From assembly GCF_015291885.1 (NCBI RefSeq), contig NZ_CP036186.1, forward strand, positions 3,375,001 through 3,439,000: DNA of 64,000 nucleotides, given 5' to 3'. This document shows, piece after piece, positions 8,988 through 18,157 of this stretch. This DNA is from Stutzerimonas stutzeri. Its GTDB lineage: Bacteria; Pseudomonadota; Gammaproteobacteria; Pseudomonadales; Pseudomonadaceae. The notes beneath the pieces are model-generated. The model was not told where the DNA came from. It saw only the letters and a program-made list of their open reading frames with translations, and made no database searches. The number at the start of each line of letters is the position of its first letter. Positions within the stretch are counted from its first letter, which is position 1. The translations under genes and the position numbers were made by a program.

Positions 8988-9729
8988 CATCGTCCTCATC
9001 CACGGGGCCTGGGCCGGTAGCTGGGTCTGGGATTCACTGCAGGATGGCCTGCGCAGCGCCGGCCACCGACCGCACGCGCTCGACCTGCCGGGCAACGGCA
9101 GCGACACCACGCCACTCGCCGAGGTCTCGCTGCAGCGCTATGTCGAACATGTCGGCGCGCTGATCGAGACGCTGCCCGGCCCGATTCAGCTGGTCGCGCA
9201 TTCCGGCGGCGGCATCACCGCCACTGCCGTGGCCGAACGTTACGCCGAGCGCATTGCCGGGGTCGCCTATGTCGCCGGCATGATGCTGCCCAGCGGCATG
9301 GGCTTCGGCGAACTCTGCGCCGAGCTCGCCCGCGACTTTCCCGAGGTCAGCGGCATCGGTCCCTATCTCGAGGCGGTGCCCGGCGGCAGCCGCGTACCCA
9401 GCGATGCCGCCTGCGCGGTGTTCTTCCACGATGCACCGGCACAGGTCGCCATCGTTGCAGCGCGCCGCCTGACGGTGCAGCCCGACGGCGGCCGCGACAT
9501 CGCCGCGCATTGGAGTGCCGAGCGTTTCGGACGTCTGCCGCGCTTGTATATCGAAGCCGCGCAGGACCGCTCCGTGCTGCCACTGGTGCAACAGCACATG
9601 CAGCAGCTGGTGCCTGGCGCCGAGCGGGTGGTGCTCGATTGCGGCCATGCGCCGCAACTGGCCATGCCCGGCGCGCTGCTCGCCGCCCTGGTGGATTTCT
9701 TCGCCCGCCATCCACATCCCATGCACTGA
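8980..9729 (+). CDS. Alpha/beta-hydrolase, methylesterase/hydroxynitrile-lyase-like
   Basis: A 249-residue alpha/beta hydrolase. The oxyanion-hole HGAWAGSWVWD lies at residues 8-18, the nucleophile elbow AHSGGG near 70, a late acidic residue near 200 (EAAQDRSVLP) and the catalytic histidine in DCGHAPQLAMP near 228. The HGAW start and short cap resemble plant-type methylesterases and related bacterial amidase/esterase-like proteins. The ATG overlaps the end of the oxygenase gene. It probably cleaves an ester, amide or C-C bond in a product of the oxygenase, but the substrate cannot be read from sequence. Confidence 0.82.
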   Translation: MADIVLIHGAWAGSWVWDSLQDGLRSAGHRPHALDLPGNGSDTTPLAEVSLQRYVEHVGALIETLPGPIQLVAHSGGGITATAVAERYAERIAGVAYVAGMMLPSGMGFGELCAELARDFPEVSGIGPYLEAVPGGSRVPSDAACAVFFHDAPAQVAIVAARRLTVQPDGGRDIAAHWSAERFGRLPRLYIEAAQDRSVLPLVQQHMQQLVPGAERVVLDCGHAPQLAMPGALLAALVDFFARHPHPMH

Positions 9730-9779
9730 CCCGTTTATTGCATCGCGCTTATCACGCCGAACCTTCAAGGAGCCTCACC

Positions 9780-10757
9780 ATGTTCAAGAAAACCCTGCTC
9801 GCCAGCGCCCTGCTCGCGCTGTTCAGCCAAACCGCCCTGGCCGCCGACAAGGTGCGCTGGCTCAACGACTGGTTGCCAGCCGGCGACAAGGCGGCGATCT
9901 ACCTAGGTGTCGAACAGGGCCTGTTCGCCGCAGAAGGCATCGAAGTGGAAATCGCCAGTGCCCGTGGTGGTAGCGACGTGGTGACCAAGCTGGCCACCAA
10001 CAGCGCGGACTTCGGCTCTGCCGGCCTGGCCTCGCTACTGCAAGCCAAAGCCCAGGGCGAGGTGCCGGTGGTCGCCGTCGCGCCGATCTACAACAAGCAG
10101 CCGGACGCCTTCTTCACCACCGAAGGCTCGGGCATCAACAGCTTCAAGGACATCGTCGGCAAGACGGTGGCCACCCCGACCTTCTCAGCCTCCAACGTGG
10201 TCTGGCCGCTGCTGCTGGAGCGCAATGGCATCGACCCGACCAGCGTCAAGCTGCTCAAGCTCGACCCCGGCGCACTAGCGCCGATGCTCGCCACCGGCAA
10301 GGTCGACGCCACCATCAACTGGCTGACCGTCGCGCCCGGCTTCGTCCGTGCCCTCGGTGAAGCGGACAAGACGCTGAAGACCATCCCCTGGTCGGAATAC
10401 GGCTTCGAGGGCTACGGCCTGTCGCTGGTGGCTTCGCAACGCTTCGTACAGCGCAATCCCGAGGTCGCGAAGAAGTTCGTCAAGGCCTACCAGCAGGCGC
10501 AGAAGAACGCCATCGCCGACCCGGCTGCAGCGGCCGCCGCGCTGAAGAAAATGGTCGCCGAGGTCGACGAGCAGCAGGCCGAGGAGCAGTTCGCCGCCTC
10601 GGTACCGCTGATGCAGAACGAGATCAGCGCCGCCGAGGGCACCGGTTTCGACGCCAAGCGCCTGGCCACTACCTGGGAATGGGTCGCCAAGGCGCAGGGC
10701 ATGCAGATCGATGCCCTCGACCCGGCCAGCGCCATCGACACCAGCCTGAGCGAGTGA
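9780..10757 (+). CDS. ABC transporter substrate-binding protein, NMT1/THI5-like
   Basis: A 325-residue periplasmic protein with a clear signal peptide (MFKKTLLASALLALFSQTALA) cleaved after ALA. The mature part matches the SsuA/THI5/NMT1 family: WLPAGDKAAIYLGVEQGLFAAEG, followed by GGSDVVTKLATNSADFGSAG. Relatives bind hydroxymethylpyrimidine precursors, other pyrimidines, riboflavin or sulfonates. The ATG at 9780 has an AAGGAG ribosome-binding site 7 bases upstream. The frame is open further upstream but overlaps the hydrolase gene. It is the first gene of a binding protein-ATPase-permease set. Confidence 0.9.
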   Translation: MFKKTLLASALLALFSQTALAADKVRWLNDWLPAGDKAAIYLGVEQGLFAAEGIEVEIASARGGSDVVTKLATNSADFGSAGLASLLQAKAQGEVPVVAVAPIYNKQPDAFFTTEGSGINSFKDIVGKTVATPTFSASNVVWPLLLERNGIDPTSVKLLKLDPGALAPMLATGKVDATINWLTVAPGFVRALGEADKTLKTIPWSEYGFEGYGLSLVASQRFVQRNPEVAKKFVKAYQQAQKNAIADPAAAAAALKKMVAEVDEQQAEEQFAASVPLMQNEISAAEGTGFDAKRLATTWEWVAKAQGMQIDALDPASAIDTSLSE

Positions 10758-10761
10758 AGCC

Positions 10762-11565
10762 ATGAACGCTGCCGTCCTGCCCGCCACGCCGCGCCCCAAC
10801 ATCAGCTTCGATCGGGTCAGCCAGGTCTTCACCTCCTCCGATGGCAGCGAGGTGGTGGCGCTGGACAACGCCAGTTTCGACATCGGCCGCCACGAGTTCA
10901 TCGCCGTGCTCGGCCCCTCGGGCTGCGGCAAGTCCACGCTACTGCGCATCCTCGCCGGGCTGGTACGTCCGACCCACGGCCAGGTCAGCATCTACGGCAG
11001 CCCGGTGGATGGCCCGCGCGACGAGATCGGCATCGTATTTCAGCGACCGACCCTGCTGCCGTGGCTGAACATCCGCGACAACCTGACCTTTCCCATGCGC
11101 CACAAATACGGCCGCGTCACCGCCCAGGAGATCACCCGCGGCGAGGAGCTGCTGGAGCTGGTGGGGCTGAAGGACTTCGGCAACAAGCGCCCGGACGAAC
11201 TCTCCGGCGGCATGCAGCAGCGCGCGGCGATTGCCCGGGCGTTGCTGCACGACCCGGAAATCCTGCTGATGGACGAGCCGTTCTCGGCACTCGACGCCCT
11301 GACCCGCGACGAGCTGAGCCTGGAGCTGCTGAATATCTGGACCCAGCGCCCGAAGACGGTGCTGTTCATCACCCACTCGATTCCCGAAGCGCTGCTGCTG
11401 GCCGACCGCATCCTGGTGATGTCGGCACGCCCCGGCCGCGTTCAGGAAATCATCGACGTCGAGCTGCCGCGTCCGCGGTCCATGCAGACCCTCACGGAGC
11501 CCCGTTTCAATGAGCTCGCCAACCATATCCGCCGCAAGGTCTTCTCGCGCCATGCCGACCATTAA
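10762..11565 (+). CDS. ABC transporter ATP-binding protein (SsuB/TauB/ThiZ-like)
   Basis: A 267-residue ATPase of the nitrate/sulfonate/thiamine-precursor importer class. Walker A GPSGCGKS is near residue 53, the signature LSGGMQQR near 148, Walker B LLMDEPFSALD near 168 and the H-loop FITHS near 203. It powers the importer whose binding protein lies 4 bases upstream. The end of the gene overlaps the permease start by 14 bases, typical of a tight operon. Confidence 0.93.
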   Translation: MNAAVLPATPRPNISFDRVSQVFTSSDGSEVVALDNASFDIGRHEFIAVLGPSGCGKSTLLRILAGLVRPTHGQVSIYGSPVDGPRDEIGIVFQRPTLLPWLNIRDNLTFPMRHKYGRVTAQEITRGEELLELVGLKDFGNKRPDELSGGMQQRAAIARALLHDPEILLMDEPFSALDALTRDELSLELLNIWTQRPKTVLFITHSIPEALLLADRILVMSARPGRVQEIIDVELPRPRSMQTLTEPRFNELANHIRRKVFSRHADH

Positions 11566-12346
11566 GCCCCGGGCACAACGCCTGAAGGCGCTGGCCGACC
11601 GCTTCGCACCCTGGCTCGCCCTGCTCGTTTTGCTGCTGATCTGGGAAGCGGCCTGCCGCCTGCTCAAGCTGCCGAGCTTCGTGCTGCCCTCGCCCAGCGC
11701 CATCTTCGCGGCGACGCAGAAGGTCGGCCTCGGTGCCTGGGCCGAGCATATTTTCGCCACCCTGCGGGTAACGCTGATGGGCTACGGCCTGTCGATCCTG
11801 ATCGGCATCCCGCTGGCCATCGCCCTGGCCTCTTCACGGGTGATGTCGCGCACCCTCTATCCGCTGCTGGTGATCGTGCAGTCCACACCCATCGTGGCGG
11901 TGGCGCCGATCATCGTGGTGGTGATGGGCGCCGGCGACCTGCCGCGGGTGTTCATCACCTTCCTAATCGCCTTCTTCCCCATCGTGGTGTCCTGCGTCAC
12001 CGGCCTACTGGCGACGCCAGAGGAGCTGGTGGAGCTGTCGCGCTCGCTCGGCGCTTCCAAAGCCCGTGAGTACCGCAACATCCGTCTGCCCTATGCGATT
12101 CCGCACCTGTTTTCAGCGCTGCGCATCTCCATCACCCTGGCGGTGATCGGTGCGGTGGTCGCCGAGTTCGTCGCGGCGGAAAAAGGCCTGGGCTACTTCA
12201 TCAACTTCTCCACCTCGATGTTCCAGGTGCCGCAAGCGTTCGCCGCGTTACTGATGCTGGTGGTGATCAGCCTGGTGCTGTTCCACCTGATCGGGCTGCT
12301 GCAGAAGGTCTTCTTTCCCTGGAGCCTGCCCAAGGCTGGGCATTGA
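11552..12346 (+). CDS. ABC transporter permease (BPD_transp_1, SsuC/ThiX-like)
   Basis: A 264-residue inner-membrane protein with about six hydrophobic spans and the coupling-loop EAA region (ELSRSLGASKAREYRNIRLP) near residue 165. I chose the ATG at 11552 (MPTIKPRAQRL), just inside the end of the ATPase gene. An earlier in-frame ATG at 11510 would add an unrelated extension. It completes a three-gene importer whose binding protein points to a pyrimidine-like or sulfonate-like ligand. Confidence 0.9.
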   Translation: MPTIKPRAQRLKALADRFAPWLALLVLLLIWEAACRLLKLPSFVLPSPSAIFAATQKVGLGAWAEHIFATLRVTLMGYGLSILIGIPLAIALASSRVMSRTLYPLLVIVQSTPIVAVAPIIVVVMGAGDLPRVFITFLIAFFPIVVSCVTGLLATPEELVELSRSLGASKAREYRNIRLPYAIPHLFSALRISITLAVIGAVVAEFVAAEKGLGYFINFSTSMFQVPQAFAALLMLVVISLVLFHLIGLLQKVFFPWSLPKAGH

Positions 12347-12382
12347 AGCCCACCACCTCTTAATCTCAGTCTGGATAACGCC

Positions 12383-12853
12383 ATGCCTCTCGACGATCTC
12401 GCCCTGCTGCGCAAAAGCTTCGACGTCGCCCGCCGTGCGCTGGAAAACGGCACCCATCCGTTCGGCGCCATCCTGGTCGGGCCGGACGGTGAAGTACTGC
12501 TGGAACAGGGCAACGCCTACATGCCCGACCACGACATGACCGGCCATGCCGAGCGGGTGCTGATGACCCGTGCCTCGACCCGCTACACGCCGGAATTCCT
12601 CTCGCGCTGCACCATGTACACCTCCGCCGAACCCTGCGCCATGTGCGCCGGCGCCGCCTACTGGGTCGGTCTTGGGCGCGTGGTGTACGGTCTTTCCGAG
12701 CGCAGCCTGAAGGACCTCACCGGCAACCATCCGGAAAACCCGACGCTGGACCTGCCGTGCCGCATCGTCTTCGACGCCGGCCAGCGCAAGGTCGAGGTGC
12801 TCGGCCCGCTGCTGGAGGACGAGGCTGCCGCCCTGCACGAAGGCATCTGGTAA
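12383..12853 (+). CDS. Nucleoside/nucleobase deaminase, cytidine deaminase superfamily
   Basis: A 156-residue zinc deaminase. The HAE motif (GHAERVLM) near residue 55 provides the zinc histidine and catalytic glutamate, and PCAMCAG near 85 gives the two zinc cysteines. The overall pattern is closer to guanine deaminase/nucleoside deaminase-like proteins than to tRNA adenosine deaminase TadA, and the gene sits directly after a small-molecule importer. It most likely removes an exocyclic amino group from a purine or pyrimidine. The exact substrate is unknown. Confidence 0.85.
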   Translation: MPLDDLALLRKSFDVARRALENGTHPFGAILVGPDGEVLLEQGNAYMPDHDMTGHAERVLMTRASTRYTPEFLSRCTMYTSAEPCAMCAGAAYWVGLGRVVYGLSERSLKDLTGNHPENPTLDLPCRIVFDAGQRKVEVLGPLLEDEAAALHEGIW

Positions 12854-12975
12854 GCAGCGCCAGAATCAGGCAAGCGCCCGGCAGGATCGCCATAACGCCG
12901 GCACCGTCCTCCATCGCAGTATTCGAACCACGGCGTCACCGACGTCGCCCGAATCCATCTGTGGAGGACAACCCC

Positions 12976-13713
12976 ATGTCGAACATCACCGGCAAAATCG
13001 TACTCATCACCGGCGCCAGCAGCGGCATCGGTGAAGCCACGGCCCGCCTGCTGGCGGCCCAGGGCGCAACTGTCGTGCTGGGCGCGCGGCGTCTCGAACG
13101 GCTGGAAAAGCTGGCCGCCGAGATCGGCGAACGCGGTGGCATCGCCGCCTGCCGCGCGCTGGACGTGACCAGCCGCGAGGACACCCAGGCCTTCGTCGAC
13201 TTCGCCGAACAGCGCTTCGGCCGCGTCGACGTGATCATCAACAACGCCGGGGTGATGCCGCTTTCGCCGCTGGACGCGCTGAAGGTCGACGAGTGGAACC
13301 GCATGATCGACGTGAACATCCGTGGCGTGCTGCACGGCATCGCCGCCGGCCTGCCGCTGATGCAGCGCCAGCGCGCCGGCCAGTTCGTCAACATCGCCTC
13401 CATCGGTGCCTACGCGGTGAGCCCGACCGCGGCGGTGTACTGCGCCACCAAGTATGCGGTGCGCGCCATCTCCGAGGGCCTGCGTCAGGAGGTCGGCGGC
13501 GATATCCGCGTGACCCTGGTGTCCCCGGGCGTCACCGAATCGGAACTGGCCGAGAGCATTTCCGATGACAGCGCCCGCTCGGCCATGGACGACTTCCGCC
13601 GCATCGCCATTCCGGCCGACGCCATCGCCCGCGCCATCGCCTATGCCATCGACCAGCCGGCCGATGTCGACGTCAGCGAACTGGTGGTGCGCCCCACCGC
13701 CAGCCCCTACTGA
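12976..13713 (+). CDS. Short-chain dehydrogenase/reductase
   Basis: A 245-residue classical SDR. The NAD(P)-binding TGASSGIG lies at residues 12-19, the structural NNAG near 90, and the catalytic Ser and YxxxK (YCATK) near 143-160. A basic residue after the second beta strand (GARRLERL) suggests NADP(H). The ATG at 12976 follows a GGAGGACA ribosome-binding site, and the longer open frame upstream overlaps the deaminase. It is probably a redox step of the same pathway; SDR specificity cannot be predicted here. Confidence 0.9.
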   Translation: MSNITGKIVLITGASSGIGEATARLLAAQGATVVLGARRLERLEKLAAEIGERGGIAACRALDVTSREDTQAFVDFAEQRFGRVDVIINNAGVMPLSPLDALKVDEWNRMIDVNIRGVLHGIAAGLPLMQRQRAGQFVNIASIGAYAVSPTAAVYCATKYAVRAISEGLRQEVGGDIRVTLVSPGVTESELAESISDDSARSAMDDFRRIAIPADAIARAIAYAIDQPADVDVSELVVRPTASPY

Positions 13714-13723
13714 GGACGCCACC

Positions 13724-14179
13724 ATGACCCTTCGTACCAGCACCACACTGGCCGCGGCCTGCCTGGCCGTATTCGGATCACTGACCTTCGCCTCGCTGGA
13801 AGCCGCCGGCAACGAGCGCCACGAACGTGGCGTCGAGGTGATGGATCACCTGTCCGGCGGCGCCGGGCAACCCGTGCTCGAAGCGTTGCGCAAGGACTAT
13901 CCGTTTCTCGCCGAGGGCATCACCCAGTACGCCTTGGGCGATGTCTGGGGGCGTAGCGAGCTGGATGATCGCACCCGCCAGCTGGCCGTGATCGCCGCCT
14001 TTGCCGCGCAGGGCAATCTGCAGTACATGAAGGTCCACGCCGGCTACGCGCTGCGCCTGGGCGTCACCCGTGATGAGCTGAAGGAGGTGGTCTACCTGAC
14101 CACCGTGACCGCCGGCTTCCCCCGCGCCATCGATGCCGCCCAGGCACTGCGCGAGGTGCCGGACCCGGCGCCGCGCTGA
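13724..14179 (+). CDS. CMD-family (carboxymuconolactone decarboxylase-like) protein with signal peptide
   Basis: A 151-residue protein whose C-terminal two thirds match the carboxymuconolactone decarboxylase/AhpD-like fold, for example GDVWGRSELDDRTRQLAVIA and LRLGVTRDELKEVVYLTTV. Unusually, the first about 30 residues look like a secretion signal (hydrophobic AAACLAVFGSLTFASLEAAG), so the protein may act in the periplasm. The CxxC redox motif of AhpD is not visible. It is separated from the SDR gene by 10 bases. Its role is unknown; lactone decarboxylation or a related step is possible. Confidence 0.8.
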   Translation: MTLRTSTTLAAACLAVFGSLTFASLEAAGNERHERGVEVMDHLSGGAGQPVLEALRKDYPFLAEGITQYALGDVWGRSELDDRTRQLAVIAAFAAQGNLQYMKVHAGYALRLGVTRDELKEVVYLTTVTAGFPRAIDAAQALREVPDPAPR

Positions 14180-14184
14180 GTATC

Positions 14185-14246
14185 AGAGCCTTTTCACGAT
14201 CTCGCGAGCTAAAGGGCCGACGCGCAGTAGATCGTGAATAGGCTCT
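14185..14246. terminator. Long inverted repeat between convergent genes
   Basis: The arms AGAGCCTTTTCACGATCT (14185-14202) and AGATCGTGAATAGGCTCT (14229-14246) pair at 17 of 18 positions around a 26-base loop. It lies between the CMD gene and the convergent araC-type gene and overlaps the first base of the latter's stop codon. It could terminate both transcripts. It lacks a classic U-tract and may instead be a dispersed palindromic repeat. Confidence 0.55.
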
Positions 14247-15166
14247 CAGGCGGTGCTGCGCAGCCGGGCTAAATCCTTCACCGGGGAGGCGCCGAACAGC
14301 CGGCTGTACTCGCGGCTGAACTGCGAGGGGCTTTCGTAGCCGACCCGGTAGCCGGCGCTGGACACATCGAGCCCCTCGGCGATCAGCAGCCGCCGCGCCT
14401 CCTGCAGGCGCAACTGCTTCTGGTATTGCAGCGGGCTCATCGCGGTGAGCGCCTTGAAGCGGTGATGCAGCGTCGAGCTGCTGAGGTTGACCCGCTGTGC
14501 CAGTTCCTCGATGCGCAGCGGCTCGACGTAGTTGCGGTTCAGCCATTCGATGGCGCGGGTGACGCGATGGCCCTGGCTGTCGCGCACGGCGATCTCGTGC
14601 AGGTGGCGCCCCTGGCGGCCGCAGAGCAGGCGATAGAAGATCTCGCGCATGGCCAGCGGCGCCAGAACCGGGATGTCCTGCGGGCTGGCGAGCAGTCGCA
14701 CCAGACGTAGCGTGGCATCCAGCAACGGCGCATCGATGCGGTCCAGATAGACCCCGCGCGCCGGCCCTTCCACCGGCTGGCTCAACGGCGAGCTTTCGGC
14801 CACCAGGGTGGCGACCATCGCCGGGTCGATATCTAGGCGGATGCACAGGTACGGCTCGCCGGACGAAGCCTCCAACACGCGACCGGCCACCGGCACGGTG
14901 ACCGAGACCACCAGGTAGTGCAGCGCATCGTAGGTATAGAGCTCGTCGCCCAGGCGCACCTCCTTGCTGCCCTGCACGATGATGCACAGCGCCGGCTTGT
15001 GCAGCCCGTGTACCAGTTCGCTCGGCGCGCTGCAGCGGATCAGGTGGAGGTCGTCAATCGCGGTGGGGTGCATGCCGTCGTCGCCCACGAGGCCATCTAT
15101 CAACCGCGCCAGTGCGGCACGCTGGGCAATCGTTTCCTCGGCGGAATGAAGGTCCATCTGGTTCAT
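14246..15166 (-). CDS. AraC-family transcriptional regulator with AraC_N domain
   Basis: A 306-residue regulator. The N-terminal AraC_N sensor domain contains the typical LHKPALCIIVQGSKEV, and the C-terminal double helix-turn-helix spans about residues 205-300 (LRIEELAQRVNLSSSTLHHRF and VGYESPSQFSREYSRLFG). I chose the ATG at 15166 (MNQMDLHSAEE), since the frame upstream adds an arginine-rich segment unlike the family. The gene converges on the oxygenase/deaminase operon and diverges from the BMP-type ABC genes, so it may control one or both. Confidence 0.88.
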   Translation of the reverse strand: MNQMDLHSAEETIAQRAALARLIDGLVGDDGMHPTAIDDLHLIRCSAPSELVHGLHKPALCIIVQGSKEVRLGDELYTYDALHYLVVSVTVPVAGRVLEASSGEPYLCIRLDIDPAMVATLVAESSPLSQPVEGPARGVYLDRIDAPLLDATLRLVRLLASPQDIPVLAPLAMREIFYRLLCGRQGRHLHEIAVRDSQGHRVTRAIEWLNRNYVEPLRIEELAQRVNLSSSTLHHRFKALTAMSPLQYQKQLRLQEARRLLIAEGLDVSSAGYRVGYESPSQFSREYSRLFGASPVKDLARLRSTA

Positions 15167-15416
15167 TGCAGGCAAACCGGTGGGAGCGGAAAGGACGGTT
15201 AGCTTAGCAGCCCATCCGGCCCGTGGTCGTCCCGCCCCATGGCAGTGCGTCGGCACGACAGCGCTACCGAGTGAAGCACCAAAGCGATGCACCGGCTAAC
15301 ATCGTCGCATGGCCAACCGGTGGCGCAGCTGCCGTGGCCACGTCGCATCAAAATTCCTGACTACCTGGCCAGCTTTTTGCTACACCCTGGTCATGAGAAA
15401 CCCAGCGGACGCCTCC

Positions 15417-16973
15417 ATGCCCGATTCCCAGACCGCACGCCTCCAGCTCTGCGGCATCACCAAACAGTACCCAGGCTGCCTGGCCAACGACCGTATCGAC
15501 CTGTCGATCCAGCCGGGCGAGATCCACGCCCTGCTCGGCGAGAACGGCGCCGGCAAGAGCACCCTGATGAAGATCATCTACGGCGTGACCCAGCCGGACG
15601 CCGGCGAAATCCACTGGCAGGGCGAACGGGTGACCATGCGCGACCCGGCCCAGGCCCGCGAACGCGGCATCGGCATGGTGTTCCAGCACTTCTCGCTGTT
15701 CGAGACGCTCTCTGTGGCGGAGAACATCGCCCTGGCGCTGGACGCCAGGGCCGGTACGCCGAAGCAGCTGGAGCCGAAGATCCGCGAGGTCTCACAGCGC
15801 TACGGCATGCCGCTGGAGCCGCAACGGCTGGTGCACAGCCTGTCCATCGGCGAGCGCCAGCGGGTGGAAATCATCCGCTGCCTGATGCAGGACATCCACG
15901 TGCTGATTCTCGACGAACCGACCTCGGTGCTCACCCCGCAGGAGGCCGACGAGCTGTTCGTCACCCTGCGCCGGCTGGCGGCCGAGGGCTGCAGCATCCT
16001 GTTCATCAGCCACAAGCTCAATGAAGTGCGCGCGCTGTGCCAGAGCGCCACGGTGCTGCGCGGCGGTCGCGTGTCCGGTGAATGCATCCCCGCCGAATGC
16101 TCGGACCTGGAACTGGCGCGGCTGATGGTCGGCGATGCCGAGGGGCTGGAAGCCGAATACCCGAAGAGCGAGGGCCGCGCGCCGTTCCTGCGGGTCGAGC
16201 GGCTGTCCTGGCACAACGCCGATCCGTTCGGCGTGTCCCTCGAAGAGGTGGATCTGGAAGTACGCGCCGGCGAAATCGTTGGCATCGCCGGGGTCGCCGG
16301 CAACGGCCAGGACGAACTGCTTGCCCTGCTCAGTGGCGAACAGCGCCTGCCGGCCGCACAGGCCATGCGCATCCGTTTTCTCGGTGACGACGTCGCCCAC
16401 CTGCGCCCCGACGCCCGCCGTCGCCACGGCATGGCCTTCGTGCCGGCCGAACGCCTCGGTCACGGCGCCGTGCCGAGCATGAGCCTGGCCGACAACGGCC
16501 TGCTCACCGCCTATCAGCAGACCGGCATGGTCGAGCAGGGCCTGATCCGCCGCGGCAAGGTGCGCGCCTTCGCCGAGCAGGTCATCCAGCGTTTCGCCGT
16601 GAAGACACCGGACGCACAAACCCCGGCGGCGAGCCTGTCCGGCGGCAACCTGCAGAAATTCATCCTTGGTCGCGAAATCCTGCAGCAGCCGAAGCTGCTG
16701 ATCGCCGCGCACCCGACCTGGGGCGTGGATGTCGGCGCGGCGGCGGCGATTCATCGCGCGCTGATCGAATTGCGCGATGCCGGCGCGGCGATTCTGGTGA
16801 TCTCCGAAGACCTCGAGGAGCTATTCCAGATCAGCGACCGCATCGCCGCCCTGAGCGACGGCCGGCTGTCGCCACAGCGCGCCACGGCCAGCACCTGTCC
16901 GGTCGAAGTCGGCCGCTGGATGGCCGGCCAGTTCGATACCAGCGACACCCCTGTTTCCACCTCTGCCGCCTGA
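15417..16973 (+). CDS. Nucleoside-type ABC transporter ATPase with two ABC domains (YufO-like)
   Basis: A 518-residue tandem ATPase. Domain 1 has Walker A GENGAGKS near residue 43, signature LSIGERQR near 143 and Walker B LILDEPTSVL near 164. Domain 2 starts near 255 with a degenerate Walker A (GVAGNGQDEL), then LSGGNLQKFIL and LLIAAHPTWGVDVG. This matches ATPases of the BmpA-dependent nucleoside importer class. The start could be 15393 or 15417; 15417 has the better GGA-containing leader. Both permeases follow, but no binding-protein gene is adjacent. Confidence 0.9.
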   Translation: MPDSQTARLQLCGITKQYPGCLANDRIDLSIQPGEIHALLGENGAGKSTLMKIIYGVTQPDAGEIHWQGERVTMRDPAQARERGIGMVFQHFSLFETLSVAENIALALDARAGTPKQLEPKIREVSQRYGMPLEPQRLVHSLSIGERQRVEIIRCLMQDIHVLILDEPTSVLTPQEADELFVTLRRLAAEGCSILFISHKLNEVRALCQSATVLRGGRVSGECIPAECSDLELARLMVGDAEGLEAEYPKSEGRAPFLRVERLSWHNADPFGVSLEEVDLEVRAGEIVGIAGVAGNGQDELLALLSGEQRLPAAQAMRIRFLGDDVAHLRPDARRRHGMAFVPAERLGHGAVPSMSLADNGLLTAYQQTGMVEQGLIRRGKVRAFAEQVIQRFAVKTPDAQTPAASLSGGNLQKFILGREILQQPKLLIAAHPTWGVDVGAAAAIHRALIELRDAGAAILVISEDLEELFQISDRIAALSDGRLSPQRATASTCPVEVGRWMAGQFDTSDTPVSTSAA

Positions 16974-16985
16974 CGAGAATCCATC

Positions 16986-18092
16986 ATGCTGTTATCCCTG
17001 CAACCCCGCGGCGAGGCCTCACGGGCCATGCTCTGGTTCTCGCCATTGCTGGCCGCGCTGCTGACGCTGCTGAGCGGCGCGCTGCTGTTCGCCCTGCTCG
17101 GCCATCCACCGCTGGAAACCCTCAAGGTGCTGCTGATCGACCCGCTCGGCGATCTCTACGGCGTCTCCGAACTGCTGGTCAAGGCGCTGCCGATCCTGCT
17201 TTGTGCGCTGGGCCTGGCGGTGGTCTACAACGCACGCATCTGGAACATCGGCGCCGAAGGCCAGCTGCTCATCGGCGCACTGGCCGGCAGCGCGCTGGCA
17301 GTCAACATCATCGACTGGGATTCCCGCTGGGCGCTGGTGCTGACACTGCTGCTCGGCACGCTGGGCGGCGCCGCCTGGGCCGGGCTCTGCGCCTGGCTGA
17401 AGACGGCGTTCAACGCCAACGAAATCCTCACCAGCATCATGCTCAACTACATTGCGCTGAACCTGCTGCTGTTCGCCGTGCATGGTCCGCTGAAGGACCC
17501 GGAAGGCTTCAACTTCCCCGAGTCGGCGATGTTCGGCGACGCCACCCGGCTGCCCGAGCTGATCGAAGGGCTGCGCGTGCATGCCGGTTTCTACTTCGCC
17601 CTGCTGGCGCTGGTGGTGGTCTGGGTGCTGCTGCAGAAGAGCTTTCTCGGCTTCCAGATCAAGGTGCTCGGACTGGACAAGCGCGCCGCCGGCTTTGTCG
17701 GCTTCCGCGACAAGAAGCTGGTGTGGATCGCCCTGCTGATCAGCGGCGGCCTGGCCGGTCTGGCGGGGGTCGCCGAAGTCACCGGGCCGATCGGCCAGCT
17801 GGTGCCGCAGGTGTCGCCGGGCTACGGCTACGCGGCGATCACCGTGGCCTTCCTCGGTCGCCTGAACCCCATCGGTATCGTCTTCGCCAGTCTGCTGATG
17901 GCGCTGCTCTACCTCGGCGGTGAGAACGCGCAGATGGCCGCCAACCTGCCGCAGTCCATCACTCAGCTGTTCCAGGGCATGGTGCTGTTCTTCCTGCTGG
18001 CCTGCGACGTGCTGATCCTCTATCGCCCGCGGCTGAAGCTGTGGGCACGCAAACCGGCGCTCGTCAGCGCCAAAGAGGAGCCAGCCACATGA
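16986..18092 (+). CDS. Nucleoside-type ABC transporter permease 1 (YufP-like)
   Basis: A 368-residue inner-membrane protein of the BPD_transp_2 (branched-chain amino acid/sugar/nucleoside) family with 8-10 hydrophobic spans. The conserved loop ARIWNIGAEGQLLIGALAG lies near residue 85, and the EAA-like segment KVLGLDKRAAGFVGF near 230. It begins 12 bases after the ATPase stop. It pairs with the next permease to form the transmembrane channel. Confidence 0.9.
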   Translation: MLLSLQPRGEASRAMLWFSPLLAALLTLLSGALLFALLGHPPLETLKVLLIDPLGDLYGVSELLVKALPILLCALGLAVVYNARIWNIGAEGQLLIGALAGSALAVNIIDWDSRWALVLTLLLGTLGGAAWAGLCAWLKTAFNANEILTSIMLNYIALNLLLFAVHGPLKDPEGFNFPESAMFGDATRLPELIEGLRVHAGFYFALLALVVVWVLLQKSFLGFQIKVLGLDKRAAGFVGFRDKKLVWIALLISGGLAGLAGVAEVTGPIGQLVPQVSPGYGYAAITVAFLGRLNPIGIVFASLLMALLYLGGENAQMAANLPQSITQLFQGMVLFFLLACDVLILYRPRLKLWARKPALVSAKEEPAT

Positions 18093-18157
18093 TCGTCCGC
18101 GCTCAGCTACTCCCCCTTTCACCCGCTGCCTGCCGTTTGAAGTTCGAGGCCTGACCG

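Noticed and set aside
12658..13812. 384-codon minus-strand frame across deaminase, SDR and CMD genes
   Set aside because: It spans three well-supported plus-strand genes and their gaps and is rich in His/Val/Gly, typical of antisense frames in GC-rich DNA.
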